64,000 nt of DNA from Anabaena sp. UHCC 0204 (GCF_009711975.1 NZ_VIKW01000003.1:172986-236985); one strand, 5' to 3'. Counted from the stretch's first letter, positions 24,179 to 32,710 are shown. Program-made: numbers and translations. Notes: generated from the letters alone by a model not told the origin.

Positions 24179-24235
24179 TTGATTTGTCCTTGAGAATAAA
24201 TTAATATTTACTGCTCTGCTTTTTATATTTTATCA

Positions 24236-24395
24236 CATCCCTCACTCATTACAACCCGAAAATCCTGTATCGGTCTACATCATCTCACCCAAACATCACC
24301 AACTATCATGTAAATACGAGAAGACAATAGAAACATCACATATACACTTGGAAACATTCACCTCACCTGACAATTATCACCTGACCATGAGTTAT
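24236..24395 (+). repeat. Array repeat, copy 6 (no 5' hairpin)
   Basis: It starts near CTCATTACAACCCG, then TCCTGTATCGGTCTACATCA, CATCACCAACTATCATG, GAGAAGACAATAGAAACATC and TTCACCTCACCTGACAATTA. It is the most diverged full-length body and has lost the GTTGGGTT hairpin. It lies between the divergent VapB and Uma2 genes and so may carry their promoters. Confidence 0.85.
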
Positions 24396-24428
24396 AATCA
24401 AGATTAAAGTCATAACCATAAAATTACT

Positions 24429-25022
24429 ATGACTCTCCAAATCCTAGACAAAACCACCACAATTTCCGAACAGCGATTTCTTCTACCTGGTTATTACACC
24501 TGGAAGGAATTTGAAATAATAGAAACCTTAACCGCAGACGCAGGAAATTTGCGGATAACTTATCTTGATGGGTACATCGAATTTATGACACTTGGTGAAC
24601 AACACGAAAATATCAAAAAAATTATCGCTATTTTGATAGAAGCATATCTTTTTGAAAAAGGGATAAACTTTATCCCAGTAGGTAGTGCTACTCGTCGCGC
24701 AAAAGAAAAGAATGCTTCTTTTGAACCTGACGAATCTTATTACATCGGAGAAAAAAAAGAAAATCCAGATTTAGCAATTGAAATTAACATTACAAGTGGC
24801 AGTATTGATAAATTAGAAAAATACAAGCGGTTTAATATTACTGAAGTTTGGTTTTGGGAAAATAATCAATTGTCTCTCTATCATCTCAAAAATGATAATT
24901 ATGAGCAAATTAATCAAAGTGAATTATTGCCATCTTTAGATATAAATTTATTGGCAAGTTGTGTTTTAATGCCTTCCATTATTGATGCAAGAACAGCATT
25001 TATTAAAGGTATTAAAAAATAG
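24429..25022 (+). CDS. Uma2-family (DUF820) PD-(D/E)XK nuclease-like protein
   Basis: 197 residues. Features of this cyanobacterial family: YLDGYIEFM, LGEQHENIKKIIAILIEAYL, FEPDESYYIG, NPDLAIEINITSG (active-site Asp and E-x-N in place of E-x-K) and EVWFWENNQLSLYHL. Uma2 proteins are abundant in cyanobacteria and have an unproven role. The expected acidic residues are present, but the catalytic Lys is replaced, as in many members. Confidence 0.85.
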   Translation: MTLQILDKTTTISEQRFLLPGYYTWKEFEIIETLTADAGNLRITYLDGYIEFMTLGEQHENIKKIIAILIEAYLFEKGINFIPVGSATRRAKEKNASFEPDESYYIGEKKENPDLAIEINITSGSIDKLEKYKRFNITEVWFWENNQLSLYHLKNDNYEQINQSELLPSLDINLLASCVLMPSIIDARTAFIKGIKK

Positions 25023-25028
25023 TAATTT

Positions 25029-25205
25029 GTAGGTTGGGTTGACACAAGGAAACCCAACAATACCCACGATTAATAACACTAAATTACAACCCAAAAACCC
25101 TGTATCTATCCACATCATCTCACCCAACCATCACCAACTATCATGTAAATAAGAGAAGACAATAGAACCATCACAGATATACCTGGAAACATTCACCTCA
25201 CCAGA
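25029..25205 (+). repeat. Array repeat, copy 7 (full form)
   Basis: GTTGGGTTGACACAAGGAAA-CCCAAC hairpin, then CCCTGTATCTATCCACATCA, AAATAAGAGAAGACAATAGA and CCTGGAAACATTCACCTCAC. The tail is replaced by the CCCGACTTCT hairpin block, as in copy 2. Confidence 0.9.
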
Positions 25206-25310
25206 TTTAGATTCCCGACTTCTAAGATTGGTTATGGATATGATAGAAAAATCTTGAAAAGAAGTCGGGGATCTTTGGTGCGTAGTTTATAATATAATCA
25301 TACCGAAAAA
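25200..25310. repeat. Second copy of the CCCGACTTCT hairpin block
   Basis: It matches 20804-20912 (AGATTTAGATTCCCGACTTC, GGTTATGGATATGATAGAAA, AAGTCGGGGATCTTTGGTGC, ATACCGAAAAATTTTA). In the first copy a VapBC-type pair follows. Here the antitoxin is gone and a broken PIN gene follows directly. Confidence 0.8.
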
Positions 25311-25315
25311 TTTTA

Positions 25316-25689
25316 CTCAAATTAGGAGTTAAAGCTCAAGTTACTTTTTTAAATAGTCTGGAACAAGAATTATTTACAGTTTTTATAGCGGTTATCGCTA
25401 GGATGCAATACAATCGAGGGCGCAGACCCTGCGCCCCTACAGGCTTTGCGATTTGCTGACTGTATCTCACTCAAGTGCATACCGCTATAATTTATAACCT
25501 CATCATACTCCGCAAATTATTCAATTAATCGAAAAATATGCTAATCTACCAATGGATTTATCTGATGCTTCCCTAGTAATTTTAGCAGAAGATTTAGGAC
25601 ATGGACGCATTTTTTCAGTAGATTAGCGTGACTTTAATACCTATCGTTGGAAGCAAACTTATCCTTTTGAAAATCTGCTGTTTTGTTAG
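25316..25689 (+). pseudogene. PIN-domain toxin, broken by a MITE and a TAG
   Basis: The 5' part encodes LGVKAQVTFLNSLEQELFTVF and is then interrupted at 25384 by a 106-bp element. After the element the frame resumes with HHTPQIIQLIEKYANLPMDL and SDASLVILAEDLGHGRIFSV, hits TAG at 25624-25626, then runs RDFNTYRWKQTYPFENLLFC to the final TAG at 25687. The SDASLV and RDF motifs are PIN C-terminal signatures. Both lesions make it non-functional. The 5' end and the antitoxin are missing. Confidence 0.85.
25384..25489. mobile_element. MITE-like element inserted in the PIN gene, about 106 bp
   Basis: The ends TATAGCGGTTATCGC and GTGCATACCGCTATA are inverted over TATAGCGGT-AT. The interior contains the hairpin GGGCGCAGACCCTGCGCCC. 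The flanks fit TA-type insertion. Removing it rejoins the PIN reading frame approximately. Confidence 0.8.
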
Positions 25690-26229
25690 AAACTGATACA
25701 CCTAAGAATTATCACCCGAACTAAATCAAATCTCCTACCCATAGGCTAAAATTAGTAAATAAGCCTTTTCACAAAATTGCCAGTATGCAAGTTAATACTC
25801 TTGGCTAACTATTCAACAAAATGCCAATTTAATAAGCATCTAGTTCGTAAGTTTAAGTTTATCTAAAAATAATTTGAATTGTATTTATAGATAATAATAA
25901 ATGCTCGTTATATGTCAACCCATACAATATTTTTAGTCAGTTATTGATACATATTTTAATATTACTTAGTGAGTCTAGCTAATAGTTTGGCATAGCAACT
26001 ACCGAATAGCCACATACATATATCAAGCTTATCAAAATCAATAAAAATCTCTCCCTATAGTTAGATAAAACTTTGAATCTAACTGCTATACAATGCGATA
26101 TATGCAAAGATAAATATCTTTTCTGTGATTAAGATTGTTTTTAAATTCAATCAAAATCAGCGAAAATATGCTGTTCAATTTAATATTGATTAATTGTGAA
26201 TTAGGTCAAAACCAGAAAAGGAGAGGAAT
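25690..26229. other. Intergenic region, no gene
   Basis: It starts with a last fragment of the array repeat tail (AGAATTATCACCCGAACTAA and ATCAAATCTCC, about 25707-25737). Beyond that is roughly 490 bp of AT-rich DNA without a usable ORF, leading to the ribosome binding site AAAAGGAGAGGAAT of the lipoprotein gene. This marks the right edge of the repeat-punctuated array. Confidence 0.6.
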
Positions 26230-26832
26230 ATGAAAACAGTAATTGCTTGGTTGCAAAACCTACGCCCCCTCAAAGTTTTGACAGTTTTTTTGGCAGTAAC
26301 TTTCCTATTTTTAGTACAAGCTTGTAATCGTCCAGGAATAGCTACACAGCCAAACCAACCGCCAGGACAACCACCAAATGCACAAAGATATGATCCCGCA
26401 GTAAATTATCCAATTCCTTCTTATCCAGTGGGAACTGATAAGTTTAGTGATATAGATTCCAGAGCAAAAAGAGCAGAAGAAGAAGCTAGAGATAGAGCAG
26501 AAGATTTAATAAACCAGGCTAAAAGAAATGTAGAAACAAAAGGAATTGATAGTCGAGAGCAATTTGTTCGTAATTATCAGGAAGGAACACCCTTAGATGA
26601 AAGAGTGAAACGTCTAGGTGAGGATATAGGTAGTTCAGCGGAAGAATTGCGAGAAGGTGTAACTAAGGGAACTCAAAGAGGAATTGAAAACCTCCAGGAA
26701 AATGTTACGAATGCTACTAAAGATTTAACAAAGAGTGTGCAGCGAGGTGCTGAAGATATGGGTAAAAATATTCAGCGAACAGGAGAGGATACGACAGATG
26801 TATTCAAAAGGAGTATGAGAAACGCTGATTAA
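26230..26832 (+). CDS. Lipoprotein with a long charged helical tail
   Basis: 200 residues. The N-terminus has a basic start, a hydrophobic core and a lipobox LVQAC (Cys about 32), so it should be lipidated and membrane-anchored. Next is a Pro/Gln-rich linker, then about 130 residues of charged helix (RAKRAEEEARDRAEDLINQA) with repeated GTQRGIENL / RGAEDMGKN units, resembling stress-type (LEA/YtxH-like) amphipathic repeats. A strong ribosome binding site (GGAGAGGAAT) supports the start. Function unknown. Confidence 0.8.
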   Translation: MKTVIAWLQNLRPLKVLTVFLAVTFLFLVQACNRPGIATQPNQPPGQPPNAQRYDPAVNYPIPSYPVGTDKFSDIDSRAKRAEEEARDRAEDLINQAKRNVETKGIDSREQFVRNYQEGTPLDERVKRLGEDIGSSAEELREGVTKGTQRGIENLQENVTNATKDLTKSVQRGAEDMGKNIQRTGEDTTDVFKRSMRNAD

Positions 26833-26861
26833 AATTTATCTCAAAACAAGGGAGATCATTT

Positions 26862-26887
26862 GTAGGGTGGGCATTGCTCACCCTATA
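26862..26887 (+). terminator. Hairpin downstream of the lipoprotein gene
   Basis: TAGGGTGGGC-ATT-GCTCACCCTA forms an 10-bp stem 30 bp after the stop codon, followed by TATTATTAT. It belongs to the same kind of dispersed GTAGGGTG hairpins seen elsewhere in the window and probably terminates transcription. Confidence 0.5.
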
Positions 26888-27046
26888 TTATTATCTACAT
26901 TTTTGCATAATTAGGGTTTGCTGAAAAAGTTATCTGTGAGGAGAGGGAACAGGGACTGGACAATAAGGAACAGAAAATTTCATGTTTTTAAACATGAGAT
27001 GGAAATCGCATCTTTTAAAAACATCTTTTTTGACTGAGCTTTCAAC

Positions 27047-28351
27047 TCATAACTGAAATTTCTTATCTGTTCCCTTTTTTTGTAATAAATGCCAATTCTG
27101 AAGTGCTAATCTGTGAATTTCTCGCCAAGGAATATTATGTTTTCGTGCTAAAACTGCACAATCTTCATATTCCGGTTGGACATTAGTAATTACCTTTTCT
27201 GTAGCTGTTCCTGTCCAGGCAAATTTTACAGCTATTGTCCCATAACCAGTTTCCACATTTTGAATTTCCCGTTGTAAAATTGCCCGTTGTTCAGTAGTGC
27301 GGCGAATCCCTAAAGTGCTAGTTTCTCGAAATAACACCTCTTCACAACTAGCTAACTTCCCTGGATGACATATAACAGTTAACAAAATTCCGGGACGTGA
27401 CTTTTTCATTCCTATTGGTTGGGTAAAGACATCCACAGCACCAACAGCAAATAAAGCTTCAGATACATAACCGAATACTTGGGGATTTAAGTCATCTATT
27501 TGAGTTTTGAGTACAGTAATGGTTTCTAAATTTGGGGAATATTCCGCCAGATCACAGTTATCAGTCTGTAAAGATTCACTTTCACCAAACCAGAGCCGTA
27601 GTATATTGGGGATGGGTAAATCTAGAGAACCTGCGCCTAATCCTACCTGTTTGATAGTGATTGGTGGAGGTGAACCAAAGTTTTGAACTAAGGTAGTAGC
27701 GATCGCCGCCCCCGTTGGTGTTACCAATTCTCTGTCAATACCATTGCTATAAACTGGACAACCCCGCATTTCCCACAGCTTTAACACTGCTGGTACTGGT
27801 ACTGCCATGAGTCCATGTGCAGCATGAACAGTTCCACCTCCCGTAGGGAAAGCAGAACAGTATAGCAAAGGCCAACCCTGGCGATCGCTGTCAATACCCA
27901 ACCAATCCAACCCTAAACAAGTACCAACAATATCCACAATCGCATCTACAGCCCCCACTTCATGGAAATGAACTTTTTCAGGTGCAATGCCATGAACAGC
28001 CCCCTCAGCTACTGCTAACTGTCGGAATACAGCTAAACTCCAAGCTTCCGCTCTTGTTGGCAATTTCCCCTTGAGAATCATCTCCTCTATCTCTGGCAAA
28101 TGTCGGCCGTGATGATGATTATGTTCATGGTGATCATGATGGTGATGATCAACCAAATCCACATGAATTTTAGTCGCTTGTTGAGTTTGACGGTGAACCA
28201 ATTCTGCCCGTAATCGGTATTCCTGCTCAAGTCCCAAGCCATTGAGTTTTTCTGTCAAATACTCCAAAGGCACACCTAGACTAACTAACGCCCCCAGGCA
28301 CATATCACCAGAAACCCCTGTCGGACATTGAATATAAGCGATTTTATTCAT
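27047..28351 (-). CDS. larC: LarC-family nickel insertion protein
   Basis: 434 residues. It starts with MNKIAYIQCPTGVSGDMCLGA, a family signature, and has a His-rich loop (residues 69-84, mostly His with Asp/Asn), then EKVHFHEVGAVDAIVDIVG and ELVTPTGAAIATTL. LarC inserts Ni into the pincer nucleotide cofactor of lactate racemase and related enzymes. No larB, larE or larA is adjacent, as is common for cyanobacteria. Ni binding by the His-rich loop is inferred. Confidence 0.9.
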   Translation of the reverse strand: MNKIAYIQCPTGVSGDMCLGALVSLGVPLEYLTEKLNGLGLEQEYRLRAELVHRQTQQATKIHVDLVDHHHHDHHEHNHHHGRHLPEIEEMILKGKLPTRAEAWSLAVFRQLAVAEGAVHGIAPEKVHFHEVGAVDAIVDIVGTCLGLDWLGIDSDRQGWPLLYCSAFPTGGGTVHAAHGLMAVPVPAVLKLWEMRGCPVYSNGIDRELVTPTGAAIATTLVQNFGSPPPITIKQVGLGAGSLDLPIPNILRLWFGESESLQTDNCDLAEYSPNLETITVLKTQIDDLNPQVFGYVSEALFAVGAVDVFTQPIGMKKSRPGILLTVICHPGKLASCEEVLFRETSTLGIRRTTEQRAILQREIQNVETGYGTIAVKFAWTGTATEKVITNVQPEYEDCAVLARKHNIPWREIHRLALQNWHLLQKKGTDKKFQL

Positions 28352-28372
28352 AAATTTATTTGTTAGTCGTTC

Positions 28373-28464
28373 GTTGTCAGTTGTCAGTTGTCAGTTGTCA
28401 GTTGTCAGTTGTCAGTTGTCAGTTGTCAGTCGTCAGTTGTCAGTTGTCAGTTGTCAGTTGTCAG
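28373..28464. repeat. Heptanucleotide tandem repeat GTTGTCA (about 13 copies)
   Basis: Near-perfect iterations of GTTGTCA with one variant copy (GTCGTCA). The unit lacks stop codons in all three frames, which keeps them all open and falsely extends the downstream gene. It is an STRR-type repeat as known from heterocystous cyanobacteria. The same heptamer occurs at 43180-43215. Confidence 0.95.
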
Positions 28465-28483
28465 GAAGAAGAAAACTCTTACC

Positions 28484-28556
28484 CAATCACCAATCACCAA
28501 TCACCAATCACCAATCACCAATCACCAATCACCAATTACCAATCACCAATCACCAA
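28484..28556. repeat. Heptanucleotide tandem repeat CAATCAC (about 10 copies)
   Basis: A second heptamer array, unrelated in sequence to the first, starts 20 bp after it, with one variant (ATTACC). It ends 7 bp before the real ATG of the next gene, so it occupies the leader of that mRNA. Confidence 0.95.
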
Positions 28557-28563
28557 CCCCATT

Positions 28564-29223
28564 ATGGCCAAAATTTTCACGATTCATCCTGATAATCCTC
28601 AAAGCCGCCGAATAGAGGAGATAAAGTTGGCGCTATTAGGTGGCGCTATCATGCTCTACCCTACAGATACAGTTTATGCAATTGGTTGTGATTTGAATGC
28701 GAAGTCAGCGGTGGAAAGAGTGCGGCAAATTAAGCAGTTAGCAAATGATAAACCTTTGACATTTTTATGTCCCTCACTTTCCAATGTGGCGACTTATGCC
28801 TTCGTAAGTGATACAGCCTACCGGATTATGAAGCGGTTAATACCAGGACCCTACACATTTTTGCTCCCTGCTACCAAACTAGTACCACGACTGGTGCAAA
28901 GTCCCAAACGCAAAACCACAGGAATTCGAGTGCCAAATCATAACGTTTGCTTGGCATTACTGGAAGCGTTAGGAAACCCAATTATTTCCACTTCGGCTCA
29001 TGTCAGAGTCAATGACGAAGACCAGGAAATAGTTGAAGACGAACCACAACCAATTTTGTCACGGGTAGATTTATATGACCATTTGGATAAATTGGTAGAT
29101 ATCATTATTGACACTGCTGAAGAACCGACATATCAAGTGTCTACCATTTTAGACTTGACGGACGAAGAACCAGTCATTATACGGAGGGGTTTAGGTTGGG
29201 AAGCTGTAGCTGCTTGGGTTTAA
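28564..29223 (+). CDS. YciO-type Sua5/YrdC/YwlC family protein
   Basis: 219 residues from the ATG at 28564; upstream in-frame residues come from tandem repeats and are not protein. The YrdC fold is clear: MLYPTDTVYAIGCDL, the KRKTTGIRVPNH loop, ISTSAHVR and QVSTILDLTDEEPVIIRRG. Overall pattern and length match the YciO subgroup (starts IHPDNPQSRRIEE) more than TsaC, which makes threonylcarbamoyl-AMP for tRNA t6A. Activity of this subgroup is less certain. Confidence 0.88.
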   Translation: MAKIFTIHPDNPQSRRIEEIKLALLGGAIMLYPTDTVYAIGCDLNAKSAVERVRQIKQLANDKPLTFLCPSLSNVATYAFVSDTAYRIMKRLIPGPYTFLLPATKLVPRLVQSPKRKTTGIRVPNHNVCLALLEALGNPIISTSAHVRVNDEDQEIVEDEPQPILSRVDLYDHLDKLVDIIIDTAEEPTYQVSTILDLTDEEPVIIRRGLGWEAVAAWV

Positions 29224-29610
29224 GAATAAAGCTTTATGCGTACAACCCTTTGTTTTGGACTCGGTTGCGCTAATTTATGATTACCTTACTCCAATTTTGA
29301 AATTGTCATACTCACAGGCATGAGAATCCCCAGTCATGAAATTCCAGCAAACCTAATCATGACTAGGCTTTCGGTTATTTTTACCTAAGAGTGAATATTT
29401 CTATCCCATCTTTGATTTAGTTGCTAAAGAAAAAAGCGACACAATTAACAAGCCCTTAACTTTGGAAATTTCCTACAGTGTTTACATATCAGCAGTCCAG
29501 GTGATGAATCTTCACAGAATAAATTCTCAAAGATTCTCGCTAATGTGACTGGCCTTAAATGCTGTATCTGCGTTTGAGTTAAGGTGCAATACCAATTTTA
29601 CAGAAAAGTC
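29224..29610. other. Intergenic region upstream of the HetZ-related gene
   Basis: 387 bp without a convincing gene. It contains an AATCATGACTAGG / CCCAGTCATGAAATT inverted pair around 29328-29367. The promoter of the HetZ-related gene is expected here; no known regulator box was recognised with confidence. Confidence 0.4.
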
Positions 29611-30831
29611 ATGAAAGCTAACATCGCCAATCTGCCTAATTCTACATCTGCTTTTAATAGCTATATTTCTCTTGAAGAATTGTCTGTTGCTAACACCGAT
29701 ACATTGGTGCAACTTTTATCCGATGAAATGCAATCTCAAGTCAAACCTACATCAGTTGGTGTGCAAGCTGTAGTCCAGCGGATAGCCAAAGAAGTAGAAC
29801 GGATATGTGATAAAAGTTCCCGCATTCAAAACTCAGGACAAATTCAGTCTTGGCAAATTACTTTAGGAAGACATCGTTTACAAAAGTGCTTGCGTTACTA
29901 CCAACTCGGTGCTAAACAAGGACGTGTGGAATTACATAGCAGTTTGGGCGCGATCGTTTATCGTCACGTTACTGTTGCTGGCTCAGATTTAGGCTTTGAG
30001 GCTCGTTACAATCTCATTGAAGATTTTTTACAGGCTTTTTATATCGAAGCTATTAAAGCTTTTCGTCGAGAAACTGAATTACCTGAAGACTACACCCCCC
30101 GGACTCAGCTACAATTAGCGGAGTATATGGCGTTTACAGAACAGTATGCCAAACGCCGGATTAATTTACCTGGTGGTGCTAATCAACAGTTAATTGTTTT
30201 ACGCGCTCAAGGTTTTGCCCGTCGTCAACCTCAAGAAACTACTGTAGATATTGAAATGGCTGTGGATTCTGCTAAAACAGAAGAAGCAGAATCTTATCAA
30301 CGTAATGTAGCAGTGCAGCAAATTCGCTCACAAATGATTGCCAAGCCTACTTTTGACCCCTCCGAGGAGTCGGAACGCAATCGTGTGATTACCGAATTGA
30401 TGAAATACCTGGAGTCTCAAGGACAATCTGATTGCATGGATTACTTGACTCTCAAACTCCAAGACCTTTCAGCACCGGAAATTGACCAAATTCTGGGTTT
30501 AACTAGTCGTCAACGCGATTATTTACAACAAAGATTTAAGTATCATGTTGAGAAGTTTGCTAAACAACACCAATGGCAATTAGTGCATCAATGGTTGGGT
30601 GCTGGTTTGGAACACAAGTTAGGTTTAACTTCCCAGCAATGGGATATTTTTTGGAATCAACTCACACCACAACAACAGCAAATTTTTGAATTGAAAACTG
30701 CTTGTCAAAGTGATCAACTTATCTCTAAAGCTGTTCAGTGTACTCCTAAACAACTCCAAAAACGCTGGACGCAAATGTTAGAATTAGCATGGTCTATTCG
30801 TAACGGTCATGCTGAAGCCAAAAGCAATTAA
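29611..30831 (+). CDS. HetZ-related protein
   Basis: 406 residues from the ATG at 29611; a GTG at 29584 would add nine. The middle block GRVELHSSLGAIVYRHVTVA, GFEARYNLIEDFLQAFYIEA and AEYMAFTEQYAKRRINLPGG is strongly conserved, as I recall, in HetZ and its relatives, which control heterocyst differentiation. The C-terminal 60 residues (LTPQQQQIFELKT...CTPKQLQKRWTQML) look like a sigma-region-4/HTH segment. No patU gene lies upstream, so a HetZ paralogue is more likely than HetZ itself. Confidence 0.7.
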   Translation: MKANIANLPNSTSAFNSYISLEELSVANTDTLVQLLSDEMQSQVKPTSVGVQAVVQRIAKEVERICDKSSRIQNSGQIQSWQITLGRHRLQKCLRYYQLGAKQGRVELHSSLGAIVYRHVTVAGSDLGFEARYNLIEDFLQAFYIEAIKAFRRETELPEDYTPRTQLQLAEYMAFTEQYAKRRINLPGGANQQLIVLRAQGFARRQPQETTVDIEMAVDSAKTEEAESYQRNVAVQQIRSQMIAKPTFDPSEESERNRVITELMKYLESQGQSDCMDYLTLKLQDLSAPEIDQILGLTSRQRDYLQQRFKYHVEKFAKQHQWQLVHQWLGAGLEHKLGLTSQQWDIFWNQLTPQQQQIFELKTACQSDQLISKAVQCTPKQLQKRWTQMLELAWSIRNGHAEAKSN

Positions 30832-30858
30832 AGTTAAGGAGATTCAGCAATTCAGTAG

Positions 30859-30884
30859 GTTGGGTTGACGTAAGGAAACCCAAC
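30859..30884. repeat. GTTGGGTT/AACCCAAC hairpin after the HetZ-related gene
   Basis: GTTGGGTT-GACGTAAGGA-AACCCAAC, followed by ATTTTC, 28 bp past the stop codon. It is the same hairpin that opens several array repeats but without the CCTGTATCTG body, so it is an independent dispersed repeat that can act as a terminator. Confidence 0.7.
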
Positions 30885-30963
30885 ATTTTCATGAAAATGT
30901 TAGATATTACAATGTTAGGTTATGGCTTCGCCACACTTCGTTCTACCCAACCTACAATAATCT

Positions 30964-31791
30964 TTAATAAGAAGTTACTAATACTTCAGTAATTTTTCCT
31001 CGCTTTTGAGCATTAGAATTAATTGATCTAGCGGCTAATATTGTGTGAACAGAAAAATCACTATAAAGGTCACGAATAAATGGACAATCGGAATTAGATA
31101 ACATAACTTTTACGCCCCTATCAGCTAATTCTGCAAAGATATCCCTGAGTTTTATTTGCTGATTCTCATCAAAGGAAAAATGACTATAAGCTGTAAAATT
31201 ACTAGTTTTACTGACAGGATAATATGGGGGATCAAAATAAACAAAGTCATTAATGCCAGTTGCATAATTTAGCACTTCATCAAAATTAGCGTGTTTTATC
31301 TCTACTCCTTTTAGTGCTTGAGATGCGACTTGCAGAACTTCTTCCTGACAAATACCAGGATTTTTATATTTTCCCACAGGTACATTAAATTTTCCCTGGG
31401 AATTAACCCGATATAGTCCATTAAAACAAGTTTTATTGAGATAAATAAATCGAGCTGCTATTTCTAAATCTTTACTACTATGATTATTTCTGACATCATA
31501 GTAATATTCTGCGTTATGTTCTTGTTTATGCTTTTGTAGCAGAGTAATCAATTCCTCAATATTATCTTTAACGCACCGATAGGTAGTAATTAAATCTGCA
31601 TTAATATCACTTAAAACTGCTTTGGATGGTTGCATAGAGAAAAAAATTGCGCCACCACCTAAAAATGGTTCATAGTAGGTATGATAATGCTTGGGAAAAT
31701 AGTCTTTATATTGTGAAATCAGTCTAGTTTTACCCCCAGCCCACTTTAAAAATGGCCGGGGGTAAGTTTGTTTGGGGATTTGACTTACCAT
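30964..31791 (-). CDS. dam: Dam-family DNA adenine methylase (D12 class)
   Basis: 275 residues. Motif X/I: FLKWAGGKTRL (14-24) and YYEPFLGGGAIFF; motif IV DPPYYPVSKTSNF; target recognition region between. It is full length and intact. Dam-type enzymes methylate adenine in GATC, which is also the centre of the HIP1 octamer so common here. It is a solitary gene without a restriction partner, which points to an orphan methylase. GATC specificity is inferred from family. Confidence 0.88.
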   Translation of the reverse strand: MVSQIPKQTYPRPFLKWAGGKTRLISQYKDYFPKHYHTYYEPFLGGGAIFFSMQPSKAVLSDINADLITTYRCVKDNIEELITLLQKHKQEHNAEYYYDVRNNHSSKDLEIAARFIYLNKTCFNGLYRVNSQGKFNVPVGKYKNPGICQEEVLQVASQALKGVEIKHANFDEVLNYATGINDFVYFDPPYYPVSKTSNFTAYSHFSFDENQQIKLRDIFAELADRGVKVMLSNSDCPFIRDLYSDFSVHTILAARSINSNAQKRGKITEVLVTSY

Positions 31792-31988
31792 CTAATTGCA
31801 GTTAAGCTGAAAAATTATCTGTTATATAACTCCAGTTGCTTCTTGCCAGAATGACTTACTGATTATTTTTTTCTGTTGTCTACTTTGTAAAGTATCATAA
31901 ATCAAATAGGATGGCTATATATTACAATTAGGTTAAACAAAAAACTGTAAACAAACCTAAACTCTATAATAAGGCAGTCTAAATTCAA

Positions 31989-32195
31989 ATGTTTGATGGA
32001 TTTTGGGATAACGTCTTTCGCTACCCTCGATACTTGATTAGTATCGTCTTGGGCATTTTTCTAAACACCCTTGAGCCGCTGTTTCCACTGCTGAAACGTC
32101 CACTAACGCTAATTGCTATTATAGGCTTTTTTGCCGGCGGTCTTTTTTTCGTAACACTTACCCTCCGGGCAATGTTGGGGTTGAATACAATCTAG
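31989..32195 (+). CDS. DUF751 (Ycf33-like) small membrane protein
   Basis: 68 residues with two hydrophobic helices (RYLISIVLGIFLNTL and PLTLIAIIGFFAGGLFFVTL). The start FDGFWDNVFRYPRY is the family signature. It is found in cyanobacteria and plastids; function unknown. The gene precedes rbfA by 125 bp, an arrangement I recall as conserved in cyanobacteria. Confidence 0.88.
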   Translation: MFDGFWDNVFRYPRYLISIVLGIFLNTLEPLFPLLKRPLTLIAIIGFFAGGLFFVTLTLRAMLGLNTI

Positions 32196-32320
32196 ACTAG
32201 CACCAGAAAAGGTTTAGTCTAGTGGACTGTTGCTGTTGATTTTATCAATCTCAAGCACTGTCCGCTCTAACTTGCATTTAGAATCATGTTGTTTAACCTC
32301 TGTGAGAAGGCGGAATTTAT

Positions 32321-32710
32321 ATGGCTACAAATCGCCGCGTTTCCCGCGTTGCTGAATTAATTAAACGGGAAGTTAGCCAAATGCTACTCAACGGTATTAA
32401 AGATGACCGTGTGGGTACAGGAATGGTCAGTGTCACTGATGTAGATGTTTCTGGGGATTTACAACACGCCAAAATCTTCGTCAGCATTTATGGGACAGAA
32501 GAAGCTAAGGCGGAAACAATGGCTGGTTTAAAGTCAGCTACAGGTTACGTTCGCAGTGAACTAGGAGCTAGAGTGAGATTACGTCGCACTCCAGAAGTGC
32601 AGTTTCTGGAAGATCACTCTATCGAACGAGGTACTAAAGTGCTGAACTTGCTAAATCAACTGGAACAGGAACGAACATCGTTAAAGGTGGATGAAGATAT
32701 GGCTGATTAA
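32321..32710 (+). CDS. rbfA: Ribosome-binding factor A
   Basis: 129 residues with the KH-like RbfA fold: [33 protein letters not shown] and [21 protein letters not shown]. It assists late 16S rRNA/30S maturation, notably in the cold. An AGAAGGCGGAA ribosome binding site precedes the ATG. Confidence 0.95.
   Translation: MATNRRVSRVAELIKREVSQMLLNGIKDDRVGTGMVSVTDVDVSGDLQHAKIFVSIYGTEEAKAETMAGLKSATGYVRSELGARVRLRRTPEVQFLEDHSIERGTKVLNLLNQLEQERTSLKVDEDMAD

Noticed and set aside
16848-25740. Reading the cassette array as a true integron
   Set aside because: No tyrosine integrase gene is in the window, genes lie on both strands, and the repeats do not show attC-like paired core sites. The resemblance is kept only as an analogy.
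28360-28563. N-terminal extension of the YciO-type protein
   Set aside because: All three frames are open in the heptamer arrays, and the encoded residues are (LSVVSCQ)n and (SPITNHQ)n. The family starts at the ATG at 28564.
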